From: Actinomadura litoris
GTDB taxonomy: Bacteria > Actinomycetota > Actinomycetes > Streptosporangiales > Streptosporangiaceae
Direction: 5' to 3'
Length of the DNA: 64,000 nt
Assembly (NCBI RefSeq): GCF_009733595.1
Contig: NZ_WOFH01000006.1
Coordinates: 248,001 to 312,000, forward strand
Shown here: positions 1 through 7,887 of the stretch, piece after piece
How the letters are laid out: each line of letters begins with the position of its first letter
Numbering within the stretch: the first letter of the stretch is position 1
Notes under the pieces: generated by a model
What the model was told of the DNA's origin: nothing
Databases searched by the model: none
Seen by the model: the letters and a program-made list of their open reading frames with translations, nothing else
Program-made: the position numbers and the translations under genes

Positions 1-59
1 GCGCGCAGGGCTCGCTGCCGCGCGCCGCCGACGTCGACGCGCTGCTCGACCGAAGTTGA
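1..59 (+). CDS. 3' end of an upstream gene (partial, uncertain)
   Basis: Reading from base 3, an open frame runs to a TGA at 57-59 and ends in alternating acidic and hydrophobic residues (ADVDALLDRS). Its composition and GC3 fit a genuine gene C-terminus, but only 18 codons are visible, so no family can be named. The next gene begins 84 bases later behind its own ribosome site. Confidence 0.35.
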   Translation, partial: AQGSLPRAADVDALLDRS

Positions 60-143
60 TCTTGATATGCTCGAAGGAGCCGTTCGCGCACGTGGCGTGG
101 GCGCCGCTCCCGGCCCCCGCCATCGCCCGCCGGAGGGGGACCG

Positions 144-1160
144 ATGAGAGCGCTGCCCTACGTCCCCTTCGGCCCCGGTCTCGACGACCGGCCGCACGTG
201 TTCGTCGACGGGCTCCGCACCCCGCGCACCGTCCTGGAACTCAGCCACTGGCCGGGCAACCGGACCCCCGCCCACCTGAAGGACGACGTCAGCACCCAGT
301 CCGTCCTGCGCCTGCTCGGGCTGCCGGAGGCCGAGCGGGCGGAACTGCTCGCGGACGCGAGCGCGGTCACCTGCGACCACTACGACGTGGACGGCCTCCT
401 GAGCGTCCTGTGCCTGGTCAGCCCCGACTTCACGGCCCGGCACCGCGACCTGCTCGCGCGGACGGCACTGTGCGGCGACTTCGACGTCCACACCGGCGAG
501 GAGCCCGTGCGCGCGTGCCTGGCGCTGCTGGCGGCCGAGCGCGAGATCAGCGCCGCGACGGAGTTCCGGTCGGTCGGGCAGGCCACGACGGCGCTGTTCG
601 CCGGGATGCTGGAGGTCGCCGAGGAGTGCCTGCTCGACCCCGGTGCCTGGCGCGACGGCTGGGCCGCCGAGTGGGAGGACGTGGAACGTTCGATGCGCTC
701 ACCGGTCGAGATCGAGGAACGGGGCGACCTGGCGGTCTTCGAGGACACCGCCGAGCCGCTGCACGAGTACGCCGTCCACGCGCGCACGGACGCGGGCCAC
801 GTGCTGCGGCTCCGCGCCGACGGCCGGCACAGCCTCCGCTTCCGGTACGAGAACTTCGTCGATCTGCGGTCGCGGCGTCCCGGTCCGCGTGTCCGGGGTG
901 ATCTCCTCGCGCGCGAACTCAACATGTTGGAACGTGACGGGACCTGGTTCTGCGAGTCACCGGCCACCGCGACGCCGCTGCTCCAGCTGTACTCGCCCGC
1001 CGAGGTCCCCGCGCCGAGCAGCCTCGGCATGGACGAGGTCCGCCGCGTGGTCCTCGCCTTCTTCGACGCCGCCCGCACGGACGGCTCGCTGCTGTGGCGC
1101 TCGCACGCGGGCTGGCTGGACGAGGCGCCCGGCACCCCGCCGTCCAAGGAGACCGCATGA
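144..1160 (+). CDS. DUF6687-like uncharacterised protein
   Basis: A 338-residue soluble protein with no signal peptide or membrane segment. The ATG follows a GGAGGGGG ribosome site at about 131-138. The N-terminal part (LDDRPHVFVDG, then LSHWPGNRTP and a conserved HYDVDG at about residue 80) resembles the actinobacterial DUF6687 group, which I recall only as uncharacterised; the name is tentative. The HYDVDG motif and the many buried acidic residues could hold a metal, but this is inference. It opens a five-gene operon in which every junction overlaps (ATGA or similar), so it probably works with the Rieske protein, the glycosyltransferase-like protein and the PIG-L deacetylase that follow. 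Confidence 0.7.
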   Translation: MRALPYVPFGPGLDDRPHVFVDGLRTPRTVLELSHWPGNRTPAHLKDDVSTQSVLRLLGLPEAERAELLADASAVTCDHYDVDGLLSVLCLVSPDFTARHRDLLARTALCGDFDVHTGEEPVRACLALLAAEREISAATEFRSVGQATTALFAGMLEVAEECLLDPGAWRDGWAAEWEDVERSMRSPVEIEERGDLAVFEDTAEPLHEYAVHARTDAGHVLRLRADGRHSLRFRYENFVDLRSRRPGPRVRGDLLARELNMLERDGTWFCESPATATPLLQLYSPAEVPAPSSLGMDEVRRVVLAFFDAARTDGSLLWRSHAGWLDEAPGTPPSKETA

Positions 1161-1477
1161 GGGTGGAAGGGCTGCGCGGACGGCTGGCCGAGGAGGGCGT
1201 CGTGCGGTTGGACACCGCGCGCGGGCCCTACGTCGCCCGGCTGGCCGGGGGGCGGCCGGTGGTCCACGGCGCGCTGTGCCCGCACCGCGGCGGCCCCCTC
1301 GAAGACGCCTACCTGGTCGAGGGGATGCTGATCTGCTCCTGGCACCGCTCGACCTTCCGTGCCGGGGACGGCCGCGCGGTCTACGGGCCCGCCTGCGCGG
1401 ACCTCGACGTCGTCCCGGCGCGGTTCGACGGCGACGACCTGGTCGTCGAGTGGCCGGAGGGGCCGTCCGGTGCCTGA
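1157..1477 (+). CDS. Rieske [2Fe-2S] ferredoxin-like protein
   Basis: A single-domain Rieske protein of 106 residues. The two cluster-binding boxes are complete: C41-P-H43 and C60-S-W-H63, i.e. CxH and CxxH, 16 residues apart. The ATG overlaps the upstream stop (ATGA). A longer in-frame start at 1094 exists but would lie inside the previous gene. Stand-alone Rieske ferredoxins usually pass electrons to an oxygenase or another redox enzyme, yet no oxygenase alpha subunit is seen in this operon. Either the partner lies outside the window to the left or the domain was recruited as a subunit for one of the unknown neighbours. Cytoplasmic. Confidence 0.88.
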   Translation: MRVEGLRGRLAEEGVVRLDTARGPYVARLAGGRPVVHGALCPHRGGPLEDAYLVEGMLICSWHRSTFRAGDGRAVYGPACADLDVVPARFDGDDLVVEWPEGPSGA

Positions 1478-1874
1478 CCCGGCGGTGGCGCGGATGGCGG
1501 GGCTCGCCGACCGCGCGGCGGCGGAGCGCGCCCCGGCCTGGCTCGACCTCGTCCGCCGCTACGGCGAGTGGGAGCTGGCGGAGGCGGCGGAGGCCGCCGT
1601 CCGCGTCCTGCGGTCGGCTGACCCCGGGGCGGAGACACGGGTGCACCGCGCGCTGCTGACCCCGCCTCCGGCCAGGCCCGACGCGGGAGGCGTCGTCCGG
1701 CTGCTGCTGTGCTGCGCCGCCGCGTCCGACGTGCGCGACCTGAGCGGCCTGCCCGGCGAACCGGCGCTCGGCGACGTCGCCGTGATCGAGCCGCTCGTCC
1801 AGCTCCAGTGCTACGCCGGCGACCTCCTCGGCGGCCGCGATCCCGTCGCGGTGCTCGGCGGGGTGCCGGAGTGA
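1470..1874 (+). CDS. Unknown small alpha-helical protein
   Basis: I do not recognise this family. The 134-residue product starts at a GTG inside the end of the Rieske gene (8-base overlap) and ends in a GTGA overlap with the next gene. It is predicted to be mostly helical: amphipathic Ala/Glu/Arg stretches in the first 60 residues, then a hydrophobic strand-like VVRLLLCCAAA near residue 80. No signal peptide or motif is visible. Translational coupling on both sides makes it an obligate member of the operon, perhaps a small subunit or chaperone of the glycosyltransferase-like protein. That role is only a guess from position. Confidence 0.7.
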   Translation: MPDPAVARMAGLADRAAAERAPAWLDLVRRYGEWELAEAAEAAVRVLRSADPGAETRVHRALLTPPPARPDAGGVVRLLLCCAAASDVRDLSGLPGEPALGDVAVIEPLVQLQCYAGDLLGGRDPVAVLGGVPE

Positions 1875-3721
1875 TCGGCCGGTGGCGGGACGTCCGCGCG
1901 CAGGGCCGGGCCGTCGCGCTCGGGCTCCTCGGCGTCCGCCCGCGCGGCGGCCTCGCGGCGGCGTTCGGCGGCGACCCCCGGGAGCTGTTCGAGTTCCTCC
2001 TCGGGTTGCGCCTCGCGCTCCCGCTGACCGGCCGGGACGCGGCGGCGCTCGCCGACCTGCTGGGCGTGCTGAACGTCCGGCTCGCCGCGCGGCTGAGCGT
2101 CGTCCGCGCGCCGGACGGCACGCTGACCGCCCGCGACGAGCACCCGGTCGGCCTCCGCTGGACGGGCGCGGCGCGCGGTGTCTCGCCCGCCGAGTACGCG
2201 CTGCTGGCGGGGCGCCCGCCACGGGAGCGGTCCCGGCTCGGCGCGGAGCCGCTGATCGTCCTGCCCACGGCGGGACGGGCCGCCGACGTCCGCGCCGCCC
2301 TCGCCGCGCACTGCGAGGTCATGCTGCGCCACGGCCACGGCGGCCTGCGGATCGTCGTCGCCGACGACGCGCCCACCCCGGACGCGGCGCGCGAACTGGA
2401 CGCCGTCTGCGCTCGGGCGCGGCGCGAGTCCGGGTTCCGGGTGACGCGGTTCGGGGAGTGGAACGCGGACGGCCGCTTCGGGGCGAAACAGGTGTTCCGC
2501 CGCCGCATGGCCGTCCACGGCGCCCCGCGGGCGTGCGCCGAGCGCACGTTCGCCCCGGGGCTGCCCGGCACCGCGAACGCGGTCTTCGCCGCGTTCGCGG
2601 GCCGCGACATCGTCTGGCTCGAACAGGACGCGACGCCCTGGGCGCCGACGACCCCCGCCCGGCCCGGCGGCGGCCCGCGCCCGTTCGTCGACGTCATGGA
2701 CGGCGCGTCCGCGCCGGTCAGACCGCAGCCCGTGGACGTCCTGCACGTGATCGACCGGCTCGCCCACGCGGCGCCCCTGGAGGCCAGGCCGCACGAGACC
2801 CACACGGTCACCTACGAGGACACCGACTTCACCCATCTCGGCCCGGCCTCGTCCGCGAGCCACCCGCTCCCGGGGATGGTGCACTTCCACACCTGCGGGC
2901 ACCCCGACTTCCGGGCGCGCGCGAGCCACCACCTCGCGCTCGACCCCGGCACCCCGGAGCCCGCTCGGCGGAGCCTGCTGTCGGGCGGGCTGCCGATGCG
3001 GCGCCTGCTCGCCGACCCGCCGCCGACGGTGTCGCTGCGGCGCTGGACGTCGGCGTTCGGAACGGTCCTCGGGCTGCCCGCCCGCCGCACGCCGGGCCCG
3101 CCGACGATGTGGGCGACCTCGGCGCGGCTGGTCGACATCGCGGTCGGCGACCTGATGGCCGCGCTCGGCGTCCCCGGCTGCGTCGCCGGGACGGGCCTGT
3201 GGCACGACCGGGGCGAGGTCACCGACTCCGGACGCGGCGAGCTGTCGTCCTACCTCTTCCGCGAGGAGCTGCTGTGGCCGCTGCTGCACGCGTCCCGGGA
3301 GGCGCTCGGCGAGGTCGGCGCGGCGCCCGGCGATCCCGCATACCCCGGCTACCCGGCCTGGCTGCGCGCCGCCGGTGACGCGGTGGCCGGACGCGCCGGA
3401 CGCGGCGGCATCGTCCCGCCCGCGCTCGGGCACGCCCTGTGGGCGGAGCTGCGCGCCGACGTCCGCCGGGCGCGCCGGTCCCCGCACGCGGAGATCCGCG
3501 CCTACGGCGACGCCCTCGCCGAGCGGGCGGGGGAGACCCTCCGTCGCACCTGGCGGGAGCACCACGCGCGGATGGAGGCGGCGGCCGTGGCCGAGCTGGT
3601 CCACTACGCCGACCAGCTCCGGTTCTGGTCCGCGCTCGCCGAGCGGGGCCCGGACCGCGCGGACGGCGGCGCCGCGGGCGACGACGATCGGACCGAGGAC
3701 GTGAGGACGGTGCCCGGATGA
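1871..3721 (+). CDS. Large GT-A glycosyltransferase-like protein, family uncertain
   Basis: A 616-residue protein starting at GTG 1871, overlapping the previous stop. The middle third has the feel of a GT-A (GT2-like) fold: a strand followed by an acidic turn (IVVADDAPTPDAARELD), then a helix and a block NAVFAAFAGRDIVWLEQDAT, which occupies the place where GT2 enzymes carry the DxD metal site. A true DxD is not present (EQDA instead). The 200-residue N-terminal part and the C-terminal helical third, including HFHTCGHPDF, match nothing I know. A glycosyltransferase acting before or after the adjacent PIG-L deacetylase would parallel mycothiol-type chemistry, but the assignment is weak and it may be a non-catalytic relative. 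Confidence 0.6.
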   Translation: MIGRWRDVRAQGRAVALGLLGVRPRGGLAAAFGGDPRELFEFLLGLRLALPLTGRDAAALADLLGVLNVRLAARLSVVRAPDGTLTARDEHPVGLRWTGAARGVSPAEYALLAGRPPRERSRLGAEPLIVLPTAGRAADVRAALAAHCEVMLRHGHGGLRIVVADDAPTPDAARELDAVCARARRESGFRVTRFGEWNADGRFGAKQVFRRRMAVHGAPRACAERTFAPGLPGTANAVFAAFAGRDIVWLEQDATPWAPTTPARPGGGPRPFVDVMDGASAPVRPQPVDVLHVIDRLAHAAPLEARPHETHTVTYEDTDFTHLGPASSASHPLPGMVHFHTCGHPDFRARASHHLALDPGTPEPARRSLLSGGLPMRRLLADPPPTVSLRRWTSAFGTVLGLPARRTPGPPTMWATSARLVDIAVGDLMAALGVPGCVAGTGLWHDRGEVTDSGRGELSSYLFREELLWPLLHASREALGEVGAAPGDPAYPGYPAWLRAAGDAVAGRAGRGGIVPPALGHALWAELRADVRRARRSPHAEIRAYGDALAERAGETLRRTWREHHARMEAAAVAELVHYADQLRFWSALAERGPDRADGGAAGDDDRTEDVRTVPG

Positions 3722-4371
3722 GCCCCGACGTGCAGGCCCGCGTGCTGGTGGTCAGCCCGCACCGCGACGACGAGGCGATCGGCTGCGGCGGGACGATCAG
3801 CCTGCACGCCGACCGGGGCGACCTCGTCCACGTCGTCCACCTGAGCGGGCTCGGCGGCGCGAGCCTCGCGGAGGCGCGGGAGGCCGGGCGGCGGCTCGGG
3901 GTCGCGGGCATCTCCACGCTGTCGGCGCCCGAGACGCAGCTCACCGCCGACCGCGCGCTGCTGACCGAGCTGGTCGCGGTGTTCCGCGAGTTCCGTCCCG
4001 GCATCGTGTACGCGCCGCACGCGGACGAGGACGACCCGGCGCACCGCGTGGCGGCCGAGCTGGCCCGCGAGGCCCGGTGGATCTCCGCCTACCCGATCCT
4101 GCCGGAGGCCGGGCCCGCGCTGGAGGAGCCGCCCGCCGTCGTCTACGAGTTCGAGGTGTGGACGCCGATCGCGCGCCCGTCGGTCTTCGTCGACATCACG
4201 GCCGTCCGCGACCGGAAGGCCGGCGCGCTCGCCGCCTACGCCTCGCAGCTCGCGCACAACGAGTGGATCGACGGGGCCCTCGGCCTCAACCGGTACCGGG
4301 GCGTGACGTCGGGACACGGCGAGTTCGTCGAGGCGTTCTCCGTGCTCCGCACGACCCATTCCCGCCTCTGA
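3718..4371 (+). CDS. PIG-L/LmbE-family zinc N-deacetylase
   Basis: A 217-residue protein with the family signature SPHRDDE (H15, D18, E19), normally AHPDDE. Asp and the two His, here probably H15, D18 and H109 in DPAHR, hold the zinc that drives N-acetyl hydrolysis on sugars such as GlcNAc-inositol. The length is slightly short for the family. The ATG overlaps the upstream stop (ATGA), making it the last gene of the five-gene operon. Together with the glycosyltransferase-like protein it suggests assembly and deacetylation of a small glycosylated metabolite. Substrate unknown; it could equally deacetylate a xenobiotic or a natural-product sugar. Confidence 0.88.
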   Translation: MSPDVQARVLVVSPHRDDEAIGCGGTISLHADRGDLVHVVHLSGLGGASLAEAREAGRRLGVAGISTLSAPETQLTADRALLTELVAVFREFRPGIVYAPHADEDDPAHRVAAELAREARWISAYPILPEAGPALEEPPAVVYEFEVWTPIARPSVFVDITAVRDRKAGALAAYASQLAHNEWIDGALGLNRYRGVTSGHGEFVEAFSVLRTTHSRL

Positions 4372-4463
4372 TCGCGATTTCCCTGGTCAAAGGCGGAGGG
4401 CGGTGGCCGGGAACGGCCGCGAACGCGGACGTACCGGGCAGAGGGTTGACGTCGGAAGATCTG

Positions 4464-4480
4464 ATAGTAAAGTTTCCTAT
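4464..4480. promoter_or_regulatory. 17-bp inverted repeat, candidate operator of the chitinase gene
   Basis: The sequence ATAG-T-AAA-G-TTT-C-CTAT is symmetric around 4472 (ATAG/CTAT and AAA/TTT arms) and sits in an AT-rich island 87 bases before the chitinase start. A TTGACG at 4446-4451 lies just upstream as a possible -35 element. The position and symmetry suggest a repressor or activator site for chitin-responsive control. The regulator is not identifiable from the window. Confidence 0.5.
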
Positions 4481-4566
4481 AAGAAGGTCGCTCCGCGCCC
4501 CGCCCCCCGCCCTCGCTCCACACGCGGACCGCCCCGCCGCGTGAATCCCCCGAAGGACGTGATCAG

Positions 4567-5448
4567 GTGCGCCGATTCCTGGCACCGCTCGCCGCCCTCT
4601 CGCTCGCGGCCGGAATGCAGTTGGCCGCCCCGCAGCTCGCCTCGGCCTCCGCCGCGCAGTGCGCGACCCCCTGGAACTCCTCGGCCGTCTACACCGGCGG
4701 CGCCGGGGTGTCCTACAACGGACACAACTGGAAGGCCAAATGGTGGACGCAGAACCAGGCGCCCGGCCAGGACATGGTCTGGGCCGACCAGGGCGCCTGC
4801 GGCGGAACGCAGGAACCCCCGCAGACCGGTGACTTCGTGGTCGGCCAGACGCAGTTCGAGCAGATGTTCCCGAGCCGCAATTCCTTCTACACCTACAGCG
4901 GCCTGACCACCGCCGCCAAGGCATATCCCGCGTTCGCGGGAACCGGCAGCGACACCGTCAAGAAGCAGGAGGCCGCCGCCTTCCTGGCCAATGTGAACCA
5001 CGAGACGGGCGGCCTCGTCTACATCGTCGAGCAGAACACCGGGAACTACCCGCACTACTGCGACAGGAGCCAGCCCTACGGCTGCCCCGCCGGCCAGGCC
5101 GCCTACTACGGGCGCGGCCCCATCCAGCTCAGCTGGAACTTCAACTACAAGGCCGCCGGCGACGCGCTCGGCATCGACCTGCTGAACAACCCCTACCTGG
5201 TGGAGCGGGACGCGGCGGTGGCCTGGAAGACCGCGCTCTGGTACTGGATGACCCAGGACGGCCCCGGCACGATGACCCCGCACGAGGCGATGGTCAACGG
5301 CCGCGGCTTCGGTGAGACGATCCGCAGCATCAACGGCGGCCTGGAATGCAACGGCGGCAATCCAGGCCAGGTGGAAAGCAGGGTGAACGCCTACAAGAAG
5401 TTCACCCAGCTCCTCAACGTCCCGCCGGGCGACAACCTGTACTGCTGA
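4567..5448 (+). CDS. Secreted GH19 chitinase with N-terminal chitin-binding domain
   Basis: A 293-residue exported endochitinase that hydrolyses beta-1,4-GlcNAc bonds of chitin outside the cell. It starts at GTG with a Sec signal peptide (about residues 1-28, ending ASASA). A CBM5/12-type chitin-binding module follows (about 31-78, with the paired aromatics WKAKWW and WADQG), then a short Pro/Gln linker and a GH19 domain (about 90-293). The catalytic pair is E146 (HETGG) and E155 (IVEQN), nine residues apart as in streptomycete GH19 enzymes; the substrate-cleft motif YYGRGPIQLSWN is intact. The gene stands alone with its own candidate operator upstream and a strong terminator downstream. Confidence 0.96.
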   Translation: MRRFLAPLAALSLAAGMQLAAPQLASASAAQCATPWNSSAVYTGGAGVSYNGHNWKAKWWTQNQAPGQDMVWADQGACGGTQEPPQTGDFVVGQTQFEQMFPSRNSFYTYSGLTTAAKAYPAFAGTGSDTVKKQEAAAFLANVNHETGGLVYIVEQNTGNYPHYCDRSQPYGCPAGQAAYYGRGPIQLSWNFNYKAAGDALGIDLLNNPYLVERDAAVAWKTALWYWMTQDGPGTMTPHEAMVNGRGFGETIRSINGGLECNGGNPGQVESRVNAYKKFTQLLNVPPGDNLYC

Positions 5449-5470
5449 CCACAGGCAGACGGGATTAACC

Positions 5471-5507
5471 GTTCCCGGTGGCGGACCCCTCGTCCGCCAC
5501 CGGGAAC
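5471..5507. terminator. Strong hairpin terminator between convergent genes
   Basis: A perfect 16-bp stem (GTTCCCGGTGGCGGAC at 5471-5486 with its complement at 5492-5507) and a five-base loop, followed by TGTTCTTCT. It lies 22 bases after the chitinase stop and 13 bases from the stop of the opposing LysR gene, so it can serve both. Confidence 0.88.
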
Positions 5508-5520
5508 TGTTCTTCTCCGT

Positions 5521-6438
5521 TCAGCCGGTCATCCGGGGTCGGCCGTCGATGCGCGGGAATGACGCCGCGGCCACGGTCATGGCGGCGTCGACGAACGCGG
5601 CGACCGGCCTGGAACGGCAGTCGCGCGGCCAGGCGATGTGGAGTTCGGACGGCGCGAGGTCGGCGACCGTCCGGTACGCGATGCCCGGCCGGGGGTAGCG
5701 CCGCGCGAGCGACACGGGCAGGAACCAGATGATGTCGCCCAGCTCGACCAGGTTGAAGATCTGCGCCAGGTCCCACGAGCGGGCCCCGCGCGGCGGCGAC
5801 ATCCCGGCCCCCTCCCGGCCGGACGGGCGGCCCTCCATGTCGGCGAACGTGCCGTCGGGGAGCGACCGGCCCGCGAGGTCGGCCAGGCGCAGGGACGCGC
5901 GGGCGGCCAGCGGGTCGCCCGCCGCCATCGCGACCAGGCGGGGCTCGGTCAGCAGCGGCTCGGAGTCCAGGCCGTGCCGGTCGAAGGGGGCGGGCAGGAT
6001 CGCGACGTCCGCGCGGCCGTCGCGGAGCGCGGGGTCCTGGTCGCCGCGCCCGCCCAGCGTCAGCTCCACCGGCAGCGCCGCCTCGTGCGGCTGGTACGCG
6101 GCGAGGATCAGGGGCAGCAGCCCAGCGTCGTAGTCGGCCTTGAGCGCGAGGCGCAGGCTCGGCGCGGGGCGCCCGGCGTTGCGGGCGCGCCGGTCGGCCG
6201 CCGCGACCGCGTCGAGCGCCGTCCGGGCGTCGCGGAGCAGCGCCTCCCCGGCGGGGGTCAGCTCGACCCTGCGCGTGGTGCGCTCCAGCAGCCGCACGTC
6301 GAGATGGCGCTCCAGGGTCCGGATCGCGCGCGACAGCGGCGGCTGCGCCATGCCGAGCCGGTCGGCCGCGCGCCCGAAGTGCAGCTCCTCGGCCACGGCG
6401 ACGAAGTAGCGGAGCTGCCGCACCTCCAGATCACTCAT
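5521..6438 (-). CDS. LysR-family transcriptional regulator
   Basis: A 305-residue regulator with an N-terminal winged HTH (residues 5-64: LRYFVAVAEELHFGRAADRL then QPPLSRAIRTLE) and the periplasmic-binding-like effector domain (about 90-300). It is divergent from the NmrA-type oxidoreductase, with about 146 bases between starts, the usual arrangement in which the LysR protein controls both itself and the neighbour. The effector cannot be read from sequence. It belongs to the LysR branch that recognises aromatic or small organic signals, judging by the HFGRAAxRLxxAQPPLS signature. Confidence 0.93.
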   Translation of the reverse strand: MSDLEVRQLRYFVAVAEELHFGRAADRLGMAQPPLSRAIRTLERHLDVRLLERTTRRVELTPAGEALLRDARTALDAVAAADRRARNAGRPAPSLRLALKADYDAGLLPLILAAYQPHEAALPVELTLGGRGDQDPALRDGRADVAILPAPFDRHGLDSEPLLTEPRLVAMAAGDPLAARASLRLADLAGRSLPDGTFADMEGRPSGREGAGMSPPRGARSWDLAQIFNLVELGDIIWFLPVSLARRYPRPGIAYRTVADLAPSELHIAWPRDCRSRPVAAFVDAAMTVAAASFPRIDGRPRMTG

Positions 6439-6584
6439 ATCGCCAGGGTATCAATCGCGATCGGATCGGTCCTTCAGGTCGGCCGCGCCGCCGGGTTGAC
6501 TGGCCTTGCCTTTCCACGGGATCGCCATTCCATGCGATGGCAGTTCCGAAATGGCAATTATCCTTTCACCCCTCGGAGGTAATC

Positions 6585-7478
6585 GTGATCGTGGTGACGG
6601 CGCCGACCGGCCAGATCGGGCGGCAGCTCATCGACCTTCTCCTTTCCGCCGGCGAGCCGGTGCGCGTGATCGCGCGCGACCCGTCCCGCCTGGCGCCGCG
6701 GGTCCGCGCCCGCGTCGAGGTCGTGGCGGGCTCGCACGGCGACCGCGATGTCGTCGATCGGGCGTTCACGGGCGCCGACTCGGTCTTCTGGCTCGTACCG
6801 CCGGACTATCGCACCGAAAGCCTCGCCGCCGCCTATCTGGATTTCACCCGTCCGGCGTGCGAGGCGATCGTGGCGCGAGGCGTCCGGCGCGTGGTGGGGG
6901 TGTCGGCCCTCGGACGCGGCGTCACCGGCAAGGCCGGGCTCGTGTCCGCGTCGCTGGCGATGGACGACCTCATCGCTTCCACCGGCGTCGCCTACCGCGC
7001 GCTCGCGATGCCCTCGTTCATGGACAACCTGCTCCGCGACGCGGAGTCGATCGCCGGCCGGGGAGTGTTCTCCGGAATGGCGCTGGGCGACCGCAAGGTC
7101 CCGGCCTGCGCCACCCGCGACATCGCCGCCGTCGCCGCCGGGCTGCTGCGCGACACCACCTGGACCGGCGATGCGGACGTTCCCGTCCTCGGCCCCGAGG
7201 ATCTGACCATGCACGACATGGCGCGGATCATGTCCGAGGTGCTGGGGCGGCCCGTCCGCTACGAGGAGGTCCCGGCGGAGACGTTCCGGGCCGGGCTGCT
7301 CGCGCACGGGATGTCCGAGGCGATGGCCGAGGGCATGGTCGAGATGATGGCGGCCAAGAACGCGGGCCTCGACAACGCCGCGCCGCGCACGCCCGGCTCG
7401 TCCACCCCCACGACCTTCCGCCAGTGGTGCGAGGAGGTTCTGAAGCCGGCCGTGGAGGGTGTCGGCGCCCGGCCGTAG
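6585..7478 (+). CDS. NmrA-like NAD(P)-binding oxidoreductase (atypical SDR)
   Basis: A 297-residue Rossmann protein of the NmrA/QOR2 type. The dinucleotide motif TAPTGQIGRQL is at the extreme N terminus. I chose GTG 6585 because GGAGG lies at 6575-6579, five bases upstream; the ATG at 6537 would add 16 residues that do not fit the fold. There is no YxxxK catalytic pair at the usual position, so it may be a redox-sensing or quinone-reductase-type member. It is divergent from the LysR regulator that probably controls it, and 9 bases upstream of the HEAT-like gene. Confidence 0.88.
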   Translation: MIVVTAPTGQIGRQLIDLLLSAGEPVRVIARDPSRLAPRVRARVEVVAGSHGDRDVVDRAFTGADSVFWLVPPDYRTESLAAAYLDFTRPACEAIVARGVRRVVGVSALGRGVTGKAGLVSASLAMDDLIASTGVAYRALAMPSFMDNLLRDAESIAGRGVFSGMALGDRKVPACATRDIAAVAAGLLRDTTWTGDADVPVLGPEDLTMHDMARIMSEVLGRPVRYEEVPAETFRAGLLAHGMSEAMAEGMVEMMAAKNAGLDNAAPRTPGSSTPTTFRQWCEEVLKPAVEGVGARP

Positions 7479-7487
7479 TGTCGGGGT

Positions 7488-7829
7488 ATGTCGCGGCGAC
7501 GGTTCGATCAGGCCATGCAGCTCATGCGCAAGAGTGACCCCCAGGTCAGCGAGGACGCGTTCGACTTCCTGCGCGAGCACGCCGATGCCTATGTCGAGGA
7601 GCTGATCGCCGAGTTCGCGGCCGAGCGCGACGACCACGGCCTGCGCTGCTGGCTGCTGGAGCTGATCGCCGAGGCCCGCTCGCCGAGCGCGCTGCGGGTG
7701 TTCCGCGACGAGTTGGAGAGCATGGACGAGTCGCTGCGCTTCTGGGCCGTCCGCGGCCTGGAGATGCTCGACACCCGCGAGGGGGAGCGCGTGCTCGACG
7801 AGGCGCGCGAGAACGGCTGGATCTCCTGA
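7488..7829 (+). CDS. Small HEAT-repeat-like protein
   Basis: A 113-residue, entirely helical acidic protein with two to three HEAT/PBS-lyase-type helical pairs (for example ELIAEARSPSALRVFRDELESMDESLRFWAVRGLEML). Such short HEAT proteins act as binding scaffolds; some serve as immunity proteins in contact-dependent systems. Here it follows the NmrA gene by 9 bases and may be co-transcribed. No catalytic residues. Function unknown. Confidence 0.75.
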   Translation: MSRRRFDQAMQLMRKSDPQVSEDAFDFLREHADAYVEELIAEFAAERDDHGLRCWLLELIAEARSPSALRVFRDELESMDESLRFWAVRGLEMLDTREGERVLDEARENGWIS

Positions 7830-7880
7830 CGGCCACCGCCCATGACCGGCCTGCCGGCCCGCGCGGCCGGGAGGCCGTCA
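7827..7880. terminator. Nested hairpin between convergent genes
   Basis: The outer arms TGACGGCC (7827-7834) and GGCCGTCA (7873-7880) enclose inner arms CCGGCC (7846-7851) and GGCCGG (7865-7870). The left arm contains the stop codon of the HEAT-like gene, and the right arm ends eight bases before the opposing amidohydrolase stop. There is no T-run, as is usual in this GC range. Confidence 0.6.
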
Positions 7881-7887
7881 TGCGCGG

